From assembly GCA_950295325.1 (NCBI GenBank), contig OX485808.1, positions 14,448,501-14,512,500 of the forward strand: DNA of 64,000 bases. The letters are read 5' to 3'. Under the pieces are notes generated by a model. That model saw only the letters and a program-made list of their open reading frames with translations, ran no database searches and was not told the origin of the DNA. The position numbers and the translations under genes are program-made. The DNA is from Polytrichum commune (Eukaryota > Streptophyta > Polytrichopsida > Polytrichales > Polytrichaceae). Below are positions 33,831-44,138 of the stretch, piece by piece. The stretch's first letter is position 1, and each line of letters begins with the position of its first letter.

Positions 33831-33831
33831 G
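33791..33831. repeat. (TC)n(TA)n microsatellite
   Basis: TC repeat followed directly by a TA repeat; absent from the duplicated copy near 61710. Confidence 0.9.
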
Positions 33832-34308
33832 GTAGCTTGTCCTTGTGTTCCACCTATAATTTGGTTAACCCAATATTAACACGTGCTCCTTATTGGAGTA
33901 ACTAGGTATAGAAGTGCAAGTATGTCTTCCTTCCCTTTTGGGATTACTCGGTCAAACCATGTTACATTGGAGAATATTTGATATAGAATCACATTAGTAC
34001 CTACTATCAAACTATCATGTGATCCAAAAGCATGATATCATCACGGGTACAACAATGTCCATCATGAATGACATAAGCTCGTTGGACATAGCATGTGCAA
34101 AGTATGCTTCGCTAGAAACTACTTTATGTCATTGCCCCATCTCCAATTCTTTTATAAGGTAAGAAGGATTCATATATTACGACACACAAAAGGTCCGTTG
34201 CCCAATCATAAATCAATCCGTAAGGTAAAAACCTCATGTGTGTAGCACCTTTGTTGGGTCATGCTTAGCCTTTAGCCTTAACTTAGTATTTCATGACACG
34301 GGGAACTT

Positions 34309-34546
34309 ACTCCACTAAATATTGTATTTAGTATCACTTACTATTTGAAATTAGGCAATGTTATAACTATTTACTGTATTCTCATTCTTGGTTGTCAACA
34401 AAGGTCAAATTGGTTGTTTAAACATTATGGAACATCACCATCTTTACTCGGTAAAGTTTTACATCAATAGTAAAAGAAAGCAATATGTAACTCCAAATAA
34501 TGAGTGACACAAAAAAAGCATGATATTTAGTGTAATTGTTTGAATC
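34309..34546. mobile_element. MITE family A, copy 2
   Basis: CCACTAAATATTGTATTTAGTATCACTTACTA start (34314-34345) and ATGATATTTAGTGTAA end. Same interior as 2039-2269. Confidence 0.6.
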
Positions 34547-34549
34547 TTG

Positions 34550-35660
34550 AGCAATGCTACTATTAGTATACTACCCATTACTTTTGGTTTCGCGGACTTT
34601 TAATTCAATTTCATTTCATTTCACGACCCATAACATACATACATACATACATAGTGGACTTACATGTTCATTCTACCTGGAGGGATAGGCTATTGGCTAG
34701 GTTGCACATGCTGCAATTATTGAATAAGAGTACCTATATTTGCATTCTAACAAAGTCGCTACTTTCAATTGAGTGGTCACATGGTTTGCATCATAAATTG
34801 AAAAGTGAAAGGGACAACCGGAAATCACATCATTGAAGTTGACACATATCCATATCCCAAGTTTAGATGGAAATAAGTTTCAAATGTCAATGTAGCATCT
34901 CCCTTATATTTGTTAGTCAAATGAGGATTTTAAAAGCACCATCCTAATAAACCATCCCACTTCGTACAAATGAAGCACATTGCAGGGCTAACAAAAATAG
35001 GAGACAAGAACTTACGAGAATTTAACAAAGCTTAAATGTGCACCTATTGAGCTCATGTACCATATTATAAAATTTCCAATGGAAAATGAAGAATCCAATA
35101 TCGAAAAAGGACACTTGACAAGAACAAAAGAATCTTAGAGTATCAATTTTTATGTGTCCAATTGCACTTTATGTGCACTAGACTCATCACCCAAGAATAT
35201 TATTATGTCTAGATCAAAACATTATGTTTCAACAATTTTGGGATTGAAAACAAGAGTTCATGAAAAATGAGACATTTAAGTTATTGGCTTTGCCTTGTGG
35301 GAAGTGACCTAGAGGTGGTCTTTGAAATGGGCCAAAGTTTGGGATCTAACCAAAACTGACCACATATGGTTTTAGTAACTTGCTCTTCAAGTGGAGTCCA
35401 ATTGCAAGTGATTGTTGAATCATGTAATGTTCTCTCTAAAATAAACCAAAGTTTGGTCTTGGTTGGACAACCAAACCTAAACTGGCCATGTGTGCAAAAT
35501 AATATTAGGACAGAGCACTCTTGCGACTAACCGCTTGTTAATTATCAATTCGTTTATTTAACAAAATGACAATAACCTCATTAAAGAGGGAAAATACACC
35601 ACACATGCACCCAATGTGACTTAGAGCTCCAAGTCCAAGTCAACCTCACGAGAAAGGTGA
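34550..35660. other. AT-rich spacer
   Basis: A CATA microsatellite at about 34633-34652. No supported gene; the 60-codon frame at 34654 matches nothing I recognise. Confidence 0.45.
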
Positions 35661-36150
35661 GAAAATTTTAGACCTTGGACAACTAACCAACTAATTCAAC
35701 TATTAGTTAACTAGTTGCCTTTCGTAATTATAGTTGTTCGCGATTTGACCTGTCAAAAATGTGATTAACTATAGTTATATCTAGTTAACTAATGTTGAGT
35801 GCAGCCTGTTCACGGAATTATGTTGTAGTGTTGTAGTGTCACTGGTATGTTATTTGTGTTGGTGATACATGGAGGTTGTTCCGGAGCCCAACACTGTGAG
35901 TGATCATATAAAGGCATTTCTTGATGATCCTCACTGGCCCGAGCATATTAAATACCCTCAACTGAAGCAAATCAAGAGGCGAACTTCTTTGAATACATAA
36001 TAATACTTGAAAATTTTCCAGTTTATTCTAATTGTTCTTCAATCTGGTCTTCAATTTTTTTAAGTAACTATAGTTATTCCTTAGAATGTATTGACAAAGA
36101 TCTAGTTAACTATAGTTATTTTGGCAGTTGTCTAAGGTCTGGAAATTTCC
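35661..36150. mobile_element. 490-bp terminal-inverted-repeat element
   Basis: The left end GAAAATTTTAGACCTTGGAC (then AACT) pairs with the right end GTTGTCTAAGGTCTGGAAAT (then TTCC), about 20 of 24 positions. The inside has repeated TAACTATAGTTA-type palindromes near both ends (about 35686-35720, 35763-35795, 36061-36075, 36106-36120). A 43-codon frame occupies the middle (separate entry). Class uncertain; the long degenerate TIRs would suit a Mutator-like or other non-autonomous element. Confidence 0.6.
35869..36000 (+). CDS. Small ORF inside the 490-bp element
   Basis: 43 residues starting MEVVPEPNTVSDHIKAFLDD and continuing PHWPEHIKYPQLKQIKRRTS. The composition looks like real protein, so it may be a captured exon or transposase scrap. 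Not recognised. Confidence 0.25.
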   Translation: MEVVPEPNTVSDHIKAFLDDPHWPEHIKYPQLKQIKRRTSLNT

Positions 36151-36380
36151 CTAGAAGTGCACCTTCGTCCCTCGAGTGGGCTCCAAAAGCAACTTGCTCA
36201 CCATAGCCATCATGGGAATGAAAACATTTATAATAATAGCCATAACCTGCATGCAGTTCAAGAGTAGGTGGCCTCAATAGTGTGCCAGTCAAAAGGAAAG
36301 TGACTGGCAGTCACCAGTAAAGTGGAATATGTGACCTCCACTTGGAGGTCACCATGGAATACCAGGTCCTTCGCTCTCGC

Positions 36381-37610
36381 CTTCCTCCGTGCAAGATTGC
36401 TCTTTGTCTTCCTGCTAATCTCATCGATTCTTTCCTAAATTGCACACGACTGTTGCATCTCAGACTCACTTCTGCTCCCGAATTCGCAAGAATCTCCTTG
36501 AAAATCTGATTTCCTGAGCTCCTGGTTGGCGTAATTTGGTGAGTTTTTCAGCCTCCTCGCAATTGTTTCTGTGTCTATGTTGTCTCTCGCAATTCCGTGT
36601 CTAGCTTTTGCGGTTTGTGCCTGAATATGTATTCTTCAGGTGATTAGGTCTGTGCACATTGAGTTGAAATCCTAGTACTGCTCCTGAACTCAAGGCTTAA
36701 TAATTAGAATTGCGTGCATGTCTGTTCAATTTAAGTGTTAATTGCTGAAGTGTTTGCAAGGCTCGGTGAAACGCTTCCCTTGTCTTTTTTTCTTTTGTTT
36801 TTTTTTAGTAGCCGCTTCGAATGTTGGATTTCTTGAGGTTTTTTTCGTGGCATGTAGAATTTCTGCGGGTGGATCTAGGTCTGAGCTCCATTCGCTCCCG
36901 TGTAGTCTGTCGACATTTTTGTTTTTTTCTCTGGATGGTTGCTTCTCGAGGTCGAGACGGTCACGAAATCGGTGTGTTAGTGAGTCCTTCCTCATACACC
37001 GATTTGCCTTCCTCCTTGCAAGATTTCTCTGTCTCCCTCCTAACTTGAATGCTTCTGCCTATATTTGAAAGGATTCTTTCTTTTCTGCTGCTGAATTCCC
37101 AATCTCTCCAAAAAACAAACGCTGAGTTTCGGAGCCCTTGGTGGCGTAGTAATTTGGTCAGTTCTCAAGCCTGCTTGCACTTGTTTTGTGTCCGTCCCTT
37201 CTGTCGCATAGATTCCGTGTCTTGGTCCCTTCTTCTTTTTTGTGGTTTTTGCCTGAATTTGCTTCAGGTCTTTAGGCCTGTCTACATTGGTGGGCTTAAA
37301 TTCTAGGTTTAAAATTGGGAATCGTATGCATCTGTGTCGAAGATCCATACCGTTTGGAGGTCTGCAGCATTAGAAGTTCACTTGGTCGCATTCTGTTGAA
37401 GGCTCCGAGATCCGAACCTTTTTGAAGCAGCTTCCGAATGATGGGTTTCTGGATTGGTTTTTTGGGCGTATAAAATTCTTTGGGGTCCATTCCCTACCCT
37501 GTAAGTTAGTCTGTCGACACGCCATTCGAAGTTGTCAGCTCCGGATGATTGCTTCGACAGGTCGACGAGACGGTCACGAAATCCGGTGTTTGAGTCTGCA
37601 GGATGAATTT
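36381..37610 (+). repeat. Tandem duplication of the phosphate-carrier leader region, about 620 bp x2
   Basis: Unit 1 (about 36381-36995) and unit 2 (about 37005-37610) share, in order, TTCCTCC(G/T)TGCAAGATT, ATTCCGTGTCT, GTTTTTGCCTGAAT-like text, GCTTCGAATG/GCTTCCGAATG, TAGTCTGTCGACA, GATGGTTGCTTC/GATGATTGCTTC and GACGGTCACGAAATC. Each has a pyrimidine-rich leader followed by a possible donor (GGTGAG/GGTCAG). It probably contains duplicated promoter or 5' untranslated sequence of the carrier gene. Confidence 0.7.
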
Positions 37611-37890
37611 TTTGTATGAAAATGTATGTGGGCAACCCTAGTTCACAGTGCAAATTCTCCAGAGCTAGCTCCCAGTGTAATATGACCACAGCTTGATCCG
37701 CGGTTCTTTGAGGCAGGTTTGCAACAGATTCTGTTGCAATTGATCCCGGTGGCCTTAAAAAACCTCACCCCTGTAGGAGCGGGATGTTCAAGATGGGAAG
37801 AACATCTTGTCTCCGAGGTCTGCACACACAATGAGCTTCACCGAACCCGAGAAATTGTACATCGAAGTCTGACCCAAATTATCTGCAGCG

Positions 37891-39852
37891 ATGGAGGGAG
37901 CTTCGGAGACGATGAGCCCCCAAATCCTTCCCAGCTTTCTCTACAACCCAACTTTCGGTGCAAAGACATCATCCCACAAGCTACTACCATCGCCACCAAC
38001 CCCGACCTCCCACAGCTTTCCCTCGCAATTGCTGCAGAGACTGTACCACCGGCCAAATGCTAACAATTTCGCAAACCCCAAGAACAAATTCATGGCTCCT
38101 GCCCCCGCGGAGTCGAGAATTCAGATGTACTCCACCGACTACTTCATGGCATGTGCACTGGGCGGGATGCTATGTTGCGGTGTGACCCACACAGGTGTCA
38201 CCCCCGTCGACGTCGTGAAATGCAACATGCAGATCGCACCTACAAAGTACACAAGCATCAGTTCCGGATTCACCGTCGCAATCAAGGAAGAGGGGTTCCG
38301 AGGATTGTACCGGGGGTGGGCACCAACGCTGATCGGGTACAGCATCCAAGGTGCGGGCAAATACGGATTCTACGAGTTCTTCAAGTATAAATACTCCGAA
38401 CTCGCAGGTATGAAATCATCGTAGCATCCATCCCCGGTGTTTTAAATGGCGTTTCCTGTGAGAGGTTAATTTAATTACTTACATCCGAGTTGAGTAAACA
38501 GGATTCAAAATCTTCTGAGAAATAAACTAGTCACATTGACCTAAGTCTGGTTTTATGCATGCTTCGTATCTAAGAAAGTTAGCTCAATAGCAGGGCCAAG
38601 TAAATTGTGAGAGGTTGAGGTTGAGGTTGAGTTTATCTACATCTGATCTGAATAATAAATATTCAGTGTCTTTTATAGCAATACTAGTACTTGTATTGAT
38701 CTAAGTCATACTTCGTACTGAACAGAAGTAGCGAACCAATAGTAGAGGTAGAGTAAAATGAGAGGTCGATTTATCTACTTACATCCGATCTGACTAAGTA
38801 TTCAGTCTTTTGAGCAACATTTTAATGGGACTTCAAGTTGGTCGGGAGCTACTCCCCTCTCACGAATTTTCATTGGTCATTTGGCACATAAAATCAATAA
38901 TTTCTTCCACTACCGGTGCATCCTTGAAGGTAGTGTTTGAATTTGAATGAAGAGCGACCTATTTCAGACGGATCAGTGAGGACCAAACTGATTTTAGCAC
39001 CTCTTGGAATGTTAAAACGAGTTTGAGCCTCAATGAACCGATATAGTATATACTTCGTTCAAACCTTGAAGCATGCACCGAAAGCTTACCGAACATAGAA
39101 GGTGGTGTATGCAAAACAACCAACTCCCGACCAAAAGTCATGTTGAGTTAAATGATGGCTCTAATACTTGGAATGATCTACTAAGTCTGGTTTTTATGCA
39201 TGCTTCGTGTTTAACAAAGGTGGTTCAAATGATAACAGGGGCCGAGAACGCTGCGAAATACAAAACATTTTTGTACCTTGGGAGCTCAGCGAGCGCAGAG
39301 ATCATCGCAGACGTCGGTCTGTGCCCCTTTGAAGCTGTCAAAGTGCGAGTCCAAACCCAGCCAGGATTCGCAAAGGGTTTGGCAGACGGGATGCCCAAAC
39401 TGATTGCGTCGGATGGGTTTATGGGTTTATACAAGGGGCTTGTTCCGTTATGGGGACGTCAGATTCCTTACACGATGATGAAGTTTGCGACGTTCGAGAG
39501 CACGGTGGAGGCCCTTTACAAGTACGCGGTGCCGGTGCCGAAATCTGAGTGCAGCCAGGGCACCCAGCTCGGTGTGAGCTTCGCGGCGGGGTACATTGCT
39601 GGGATCGCGTGTGCTGTTATCTCCCATCCTGCGGATAATCTTGTTTCGTTTCTGAACAATTCGCAGACGGCGACTGTGGGGCAGGCAGTCAAGGAGATGG
39701 GGATGATGGCGCTTTTTACCCGGGGGTTGCCTCTAAGGATTTTTATGATCGGTACCTTGACAGCCGCCCAGTGGGTCATCTACGACTCCTTCAAGGTCTT
39801 CTTCGGGTTCCCTACCACCGGTAGCAGCGGCGGTGACGAAGATGGACATTGA
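37891..39852 (+). CDS. Mitochondrial phosphate carrier (PiC), two exons
   Basis: 376 residues. Exon 1 is 37891-38407 (donor GTATGA) and exon 2 is 39239-39852 (acceptor AACAG), joined in phase 1 at Gly173 (SELAG/AEN). It imports inorganic phosphate into the mitochondrial matrix with protons, for ATP synthesis, in the inner membrane. The first 75 or so residues are Ser/Pro/Arg-rich and look like a presequence. Three carrier repeats follow: TPVDVVK at 104-110, CPFEAVK at 201-207 and HPADNLV at 302-308. GFRGLYRGWAPTLIGYSIQG (135-154) and GLVPLWGRQIPYTMMKF (240-254) are PiC hallmarks. Length and motifs are normal for the plant family, apart from an extended N terminus; Met8 or Met68 are alternative starts. 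A GT repeat lies just after the stop. I assign it to the plant MPT/PHT3 type. Confidence 0.93.
38530..39238. repeat. Repeated units in the carrier intron
   Basis: CTAAGTCTGGTTTT(TT)ATGCATGCTTCGT occurs at about 38541-38570 and again at 39181-39212. Both are followed by T..AA.AAAG.T.G.TCAAT-like text and then AGCAGGGCC or AACAGGGGCC. The second occurrence supplies the real acceptor; the first contains a matching decoy (TAGCAGGGCC near 38595). A weaker third unit lies near 38695-38745. Confidence 0.6.
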
Positions 39853-39875
39853 TCACCCTTGTGTTCCCATCCTCA

Positions 39876-39897
39876 CGTGTGTGTGTGTGTGTGTGTA
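39876..39897. repeat. (GT)n microsatellite
   Basis: About nine to ten GT units in the carrier 3' region. Confidence 0.9.
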
Positions 39898-40339
39898 AAC
39901 TCTGTAAGATTTGCAGCGCCATGTCCAGCTCCCAGCATGGGCATTCTCCATAGCCATAATTCCTCACATCAGATTGTGGGGCAAGATTTCAGAACCCATC
40001 TATCGAGCTAGCATCATGTGCGGTCTTCATTCCTCCGACATCTCAGTGGTATTTTAGTGAGATTCTAGCCCCAATTCCACTGTAACATTACCAGCCCGGG
40101 ACTAATTGACCTTCACATTTTCTGCACCAGATTCTTGCGTCGGTATAAGGCTGTTGATTATGTCACTGCCGATGTCCATGGCAAGTTCCCGGAACCATCA
40201 AGCATTTTGTAACTTTTGCTCCAGCCAGGTGATAATAATTAGTGTAATCCGCTTTTGCAACCATTTAAGCAGACAGCTCCTTTTTGTGTCTCAGAGGAGC
40301 TGGACTCTTCATCACTGGATGAACTTTGATGATTTGAGT

Positions 40340-40425
40340 ATGACAGTCACATTAGTGCACTGGTCCATTTATGATTCCTTCGAGGTCTTCTTCGGGTTGC
40401 CCACACTAGAAGGAATGGGGGTCCT
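40340..40425 (+). pseudogene. Fragment of the phosphate-carrier C terminus
   Basis: Reads TVTLVHWSIYDSFEVFFGLP and aligns with the carrier's LTAAQWVIYDSFKVFFGFP (about 345-364). Nothing upstream restores the rest, so it is a partial tandem copy of the last exon's end. Confidence 0.7.
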
Positions 40426-40429
40426 TTCT

Positions 40430-41135
40430 AACATCAAAATGACACATAAATGACAGTGTTTTGCGACCACCACATGTGTCAGAGTCTGCGCCGGTGATCC
40501 AGGCCAGTGTGGATCCAGTGTCATCCTGCACCAGTCCTATTTTTGGTGAAACGTCTGTCCAAAGTGTGTCCACATTTTTTCACCTTTATTGTGTGGAAAG
40601 TGTGTCATGTATTTTTCAAACAACCTTGACCTGAGACATTAATTACAAATAATTAATGCGCACATGAAGCATTTATGAGCATGCATGTTTGCGGGAGCAC
40701 CTAGGTATATGGAGTCGCCCACATTGGTAGCCACACCGTCCGTATTGGCATGGGTGGCCGTATTGAGTATTTTGGTTGTTTGCTTCCATGTCTTGTATTT
40801 TCTACATATCTCATTCGTATTTTAGGTGCAACAATACTATGAAGTATTTGGCCGTTTACATATTGGCCTCTTCTTATGGCCAAAATTAATGTTTTTGGCA
40901 ATTAAACAATAATATCGTATACGATTATTATTTTGACTGTATCGGACCATTCAGGAGCAACAACTGAATTTTGTGTTCCTGCATAGTGGAAACAATGTAT
41001 TCATAAGAAAAAAAATACAATATTTTGCAACATTGTTTGCGGTTGTGGGTGTGTGCTTGGAAAACTGCTCCCTTCACACGAAGGTTGGCATTGCACTAAA
41101 AGTGACACGTCTACATTGAACACCTCAATTAACAA
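40430..41135. other. Spacer, no gene seen
   Basis: AT-rich. Two short tandem-like texts (AAAGTGTGTC) near 40560-40610. No supported coding or RNA gene. Confidence 0.45.
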
Positions 41136-44100
41136 TTATGATATTTGGGAAAAATCGTTGTCTTGTAGGGCTTCGTATCGCCGCATCCTCCCTCTACCTT
41201 TGCCCCCAAAAAAACGCATGCTTGGCGCCCTTATGCTAATAATCAAGCCTCCTCCTCCTTCTCCGCCAAATACTGTGTGGACCACGTGACAAATGTGTTG
41301 GCCGGCGCGCGCGCGGGGGGGGGGGGGGGAGACGTAGTCGTCGAGGTACTTGGAGCCTACATTCTCCTCCGGAAACATTAACTCGGTGTTCTTTTTATGC
41401 ATCTTGGTGACCTTCACCAACTGCTGCCTATCCTCGCATAGTTCCATCAACAAGCTTCGGCCAATGCCCTCTTCTGTGCTCCTCGGACGTGGCGTGTTGC
41501 CGGCAATTCCTTCCGCCACCGGTCTTACTTCATTGCCAAGATGCAACACCCAACACAGTGCTCCGGCTCGGACAAGATCATGCGACCATCGTTGCCATTG
41601 TTCTTGTTTTACGCACTGAAACAACTGCCCTCCAAGCCCGTCCATTTGCATGCATGAAAACATAATAATAAGCATCGGGAAAATGGAAGGGTCTCATGGT
41701 TAAAACACTTGCCGTGGATCTATACCATGGATGAACCATTGGAGGCCACTTCACACGCCCCGTGCCTCGTCTAGATCCTCGACCACCACCTCACCTTTCC
41801 GCCCCCCTTGCAGCAGGTGCTGAATTCTTCCACTGTTCGTGCATGGCGCCGGTTCCGTCAAGCTTCTCGGGCGATAAATTAAGATTCAAATTCCCATGGC
41901 CTGCCAATTCGTCTAACATCATTTGTGCACGATCAACTCCACCAAACTCTGTGGAGGTCCCCCGTCCACGCTTGAAACGTATCCAACCTTCGTCTGAGGA
42001 GCCGCCTCCAAATACAAGTGCTGGCATTTTCCTCACTGCGCTCGAGACCTCTGCCCACATCGATCTTCCTAGCGTTTGAGTTCCGTCTTGAGTGAGCTCC
42101 AACGTCATCTCCATTTGCTGCGATCCAGCCTCCAACGCATCATCCACATCTTGTCTTTACGTTTGCTTTCTTGGGGGTGAGCAAAATTCCAGTGACCTCT
42201 CGCGGTTCCCATGCCACCTTCCATGTCCGGCTTCTTCTACCGAACTTGATATGTTCGTGTGCATGCCCGTGCTCATGTCAAACATCTGGGTCTCCTGGAT
42301 TGCACTCTCAGCATCATGACCTCCATGAATGTGGCTGGGTTCTTCGTCGAATAAGTGAACTCCATCGTTTTCTAGCATTCTTGTTGTGTTTGTCCGAACA
42401 CCATCCTTCGCATGCGCCGCATCTTTCCATGAGCCCCATGCAGACACCTGTATGAACCTTTGCTCGGGCACTCCCTCCACCTCGGCCACTGTGGGGTTAA
42501 GCATGCTTACATGCTCTGCTATTATCTCCAGGATCTCATGCACCACTCCCACGTCCCCACGGACCCACGTCACATCCTCTTGCACTGACGTTACCACCTT
42601 CTCCATCGACTCGAGTTTTTCACAATGACATTCTGTGTGGCATCCAATGCTGATATGCAACACTTTATGTCCTCCAGCTTTTCTATCAAAGCATTGGATG
42701 CAATATTCGCCCAGATATCCAATGCTCCCTCCCACTCTGACTCTCTAGTTCCGTATGATGAACATTCATCCTCTTCGTGCGATGCCATTGACCTTGGCGG
42801 GTCCGCTGCCTGCAAGGACTGATGTCATTTCATTCCAGGAGGAGGTCAGAGACACACAAGCGCACGCAACAAAATTACATGTCCACATAGAAGATTTAAC
42901 TTTTCACTACGTCTAGGAACTAGGCAATCCGTGACAGAATGAGCAGGTCAAATTGCATGCATGCAGAACCAAATTATATTTACAAATCAGATTTTGAGAA
43001 ATAACCAATTGAATTTCTGCGGGAATACGACTACATATTAGGGAAAATGCTTCTCTGGCGGATGATAAAAAAAATACGGTTCTGCACAATCATTTCGGCT
43101 CACCTAGGAATATCGCCAAGGATTTATTCTTCCAGCAAATGTGTGTGACAAAAACTTTCCCTTCTTTTGTAATGGGCAAAAAACATTGAGGTAGGCATTT
43201 ACCTATCCCAGCTGGGGTTCAACCTTCAGTTGAATTTTGAACCCTAACGTATTCTCCATTTAAAGGATGTTTAGGGCCTATACAACTCTTGACCAACTTT
43301 GCCTCACTTGCTCGTCCATTCTGTCAACGAGTCGCTTCCGGCCAGTCTTACTGCTATTCTGTAGTTGTGATCCTCTGCATGCCATCTCCGCGGATTCCTC
43401 CCTGCACGCCTCGGTGGGCCACCACTGTATTAGTTGCTCCCAAGCATCTTTTGGACAATTATGGTGCCAATCCTCGTCCCCATGATTGAGCCAATGTGCT
43501 TTCCACACTACCCTCGAGCTGCACAGGTGCCCGGCCAAATACTTCTCCACGCGTTGGGGATCCAGCGGTGGGTCGAATTTGTATTTTTCATTTAGTTCCT
43601 TGTGGGCCTTTCCCTTATCGTGCAACGAGTAACCCTTCCATCCCTCTTTCCTCATATCAAGAATTTTGTACGCAACCTCCTTTGCGGCAGAATGCCATCG
43701 TGCCTTCATGTGGGTTTCTTGCTCGCTGACATTTATTGAAGGTGGCCTTCCAACCGCCAGTAAGTCCTTCACCTCCCTAGCAAATGATGCATGCGTCTGT
43801 TTGTTCTTACTTCTTGTCTCGTTCCTTTTTTCAGCGACCCTCCGCTTTGCTGCGTCCGCATCTTCCCCCACCATATGCGCTTCAACATCGGGTGGCGTGC
43901 TCAGATCCACCGTGTCCGTCAGGGGCTTGGTGTTCTTGGCAGGAGCGGGGGTGCGAACCACATACGAGTATCCCTTGGGTAGAGCTTCCCCCTCTCGTAG
44001 TGCAAGCAAACTTAAAGGTATTGTCCGAGCCTTGGGTGTTGCCACACGAACTGACAAATATAATACTAGAATACATAACGCATTGCATGGCACACCAGAG

Positions 44101-44138
44101 AAGTCGTACGTGAAGATTTGCATTTGCAATGTCTTCAT
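41136..44138 (-). pseudogene. Ptta/En/Spm-type plant transposase-like gene, broken
   Basis: Pieces in minus-strand order. (1) 44075-43278: VATPKARTI..., a basic Arg/Lys/Glu segment, then RPPSINVSEQETHMKARWHS, KYKFDPPLDPQRVEKYLAGH, WLNHGDEDWHHNCPKDAWEQ and GSQLQNSSKTGRKRLVDRMD. This order matches the plant Ptta/En/Spm transposase domain, where a W-containing repeat precedes an N..K.....TGRKS motif. (2) 42815-42157: acidic start (SMASHEEDECSSYG), a helical region, a one-base frameshift near 42610, then MEKVVTSVQEDVTWVRGDVG. (3) 42147-41791: in frame after a TAA at 42157-42159. (4) 41640-41290: LVRAGALCWVLHLGNEV, GIGRSLLMELCEDRQQLVKV, KYLDDYV. Non-functional. A paralogue lies at 46587-48621. Confidence 0.55.

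Larger units (their letters stand above)
31330..34557. repeat. Segment duplicated at 59456-62414, original copy
   Basis: Covers SDR exons 1-3, their introns, the upstream region and a family A MITE. About 95% or more identical by eye to the second copy. The original has about 275-285 bp (33590-33866, containing the TC/TA microsatellite) that the second copy lacks; the deletion joins at a short CGGTT/TGGTT match. Similarity stops at GAGCAATG (34557). Confidence 0.85.
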
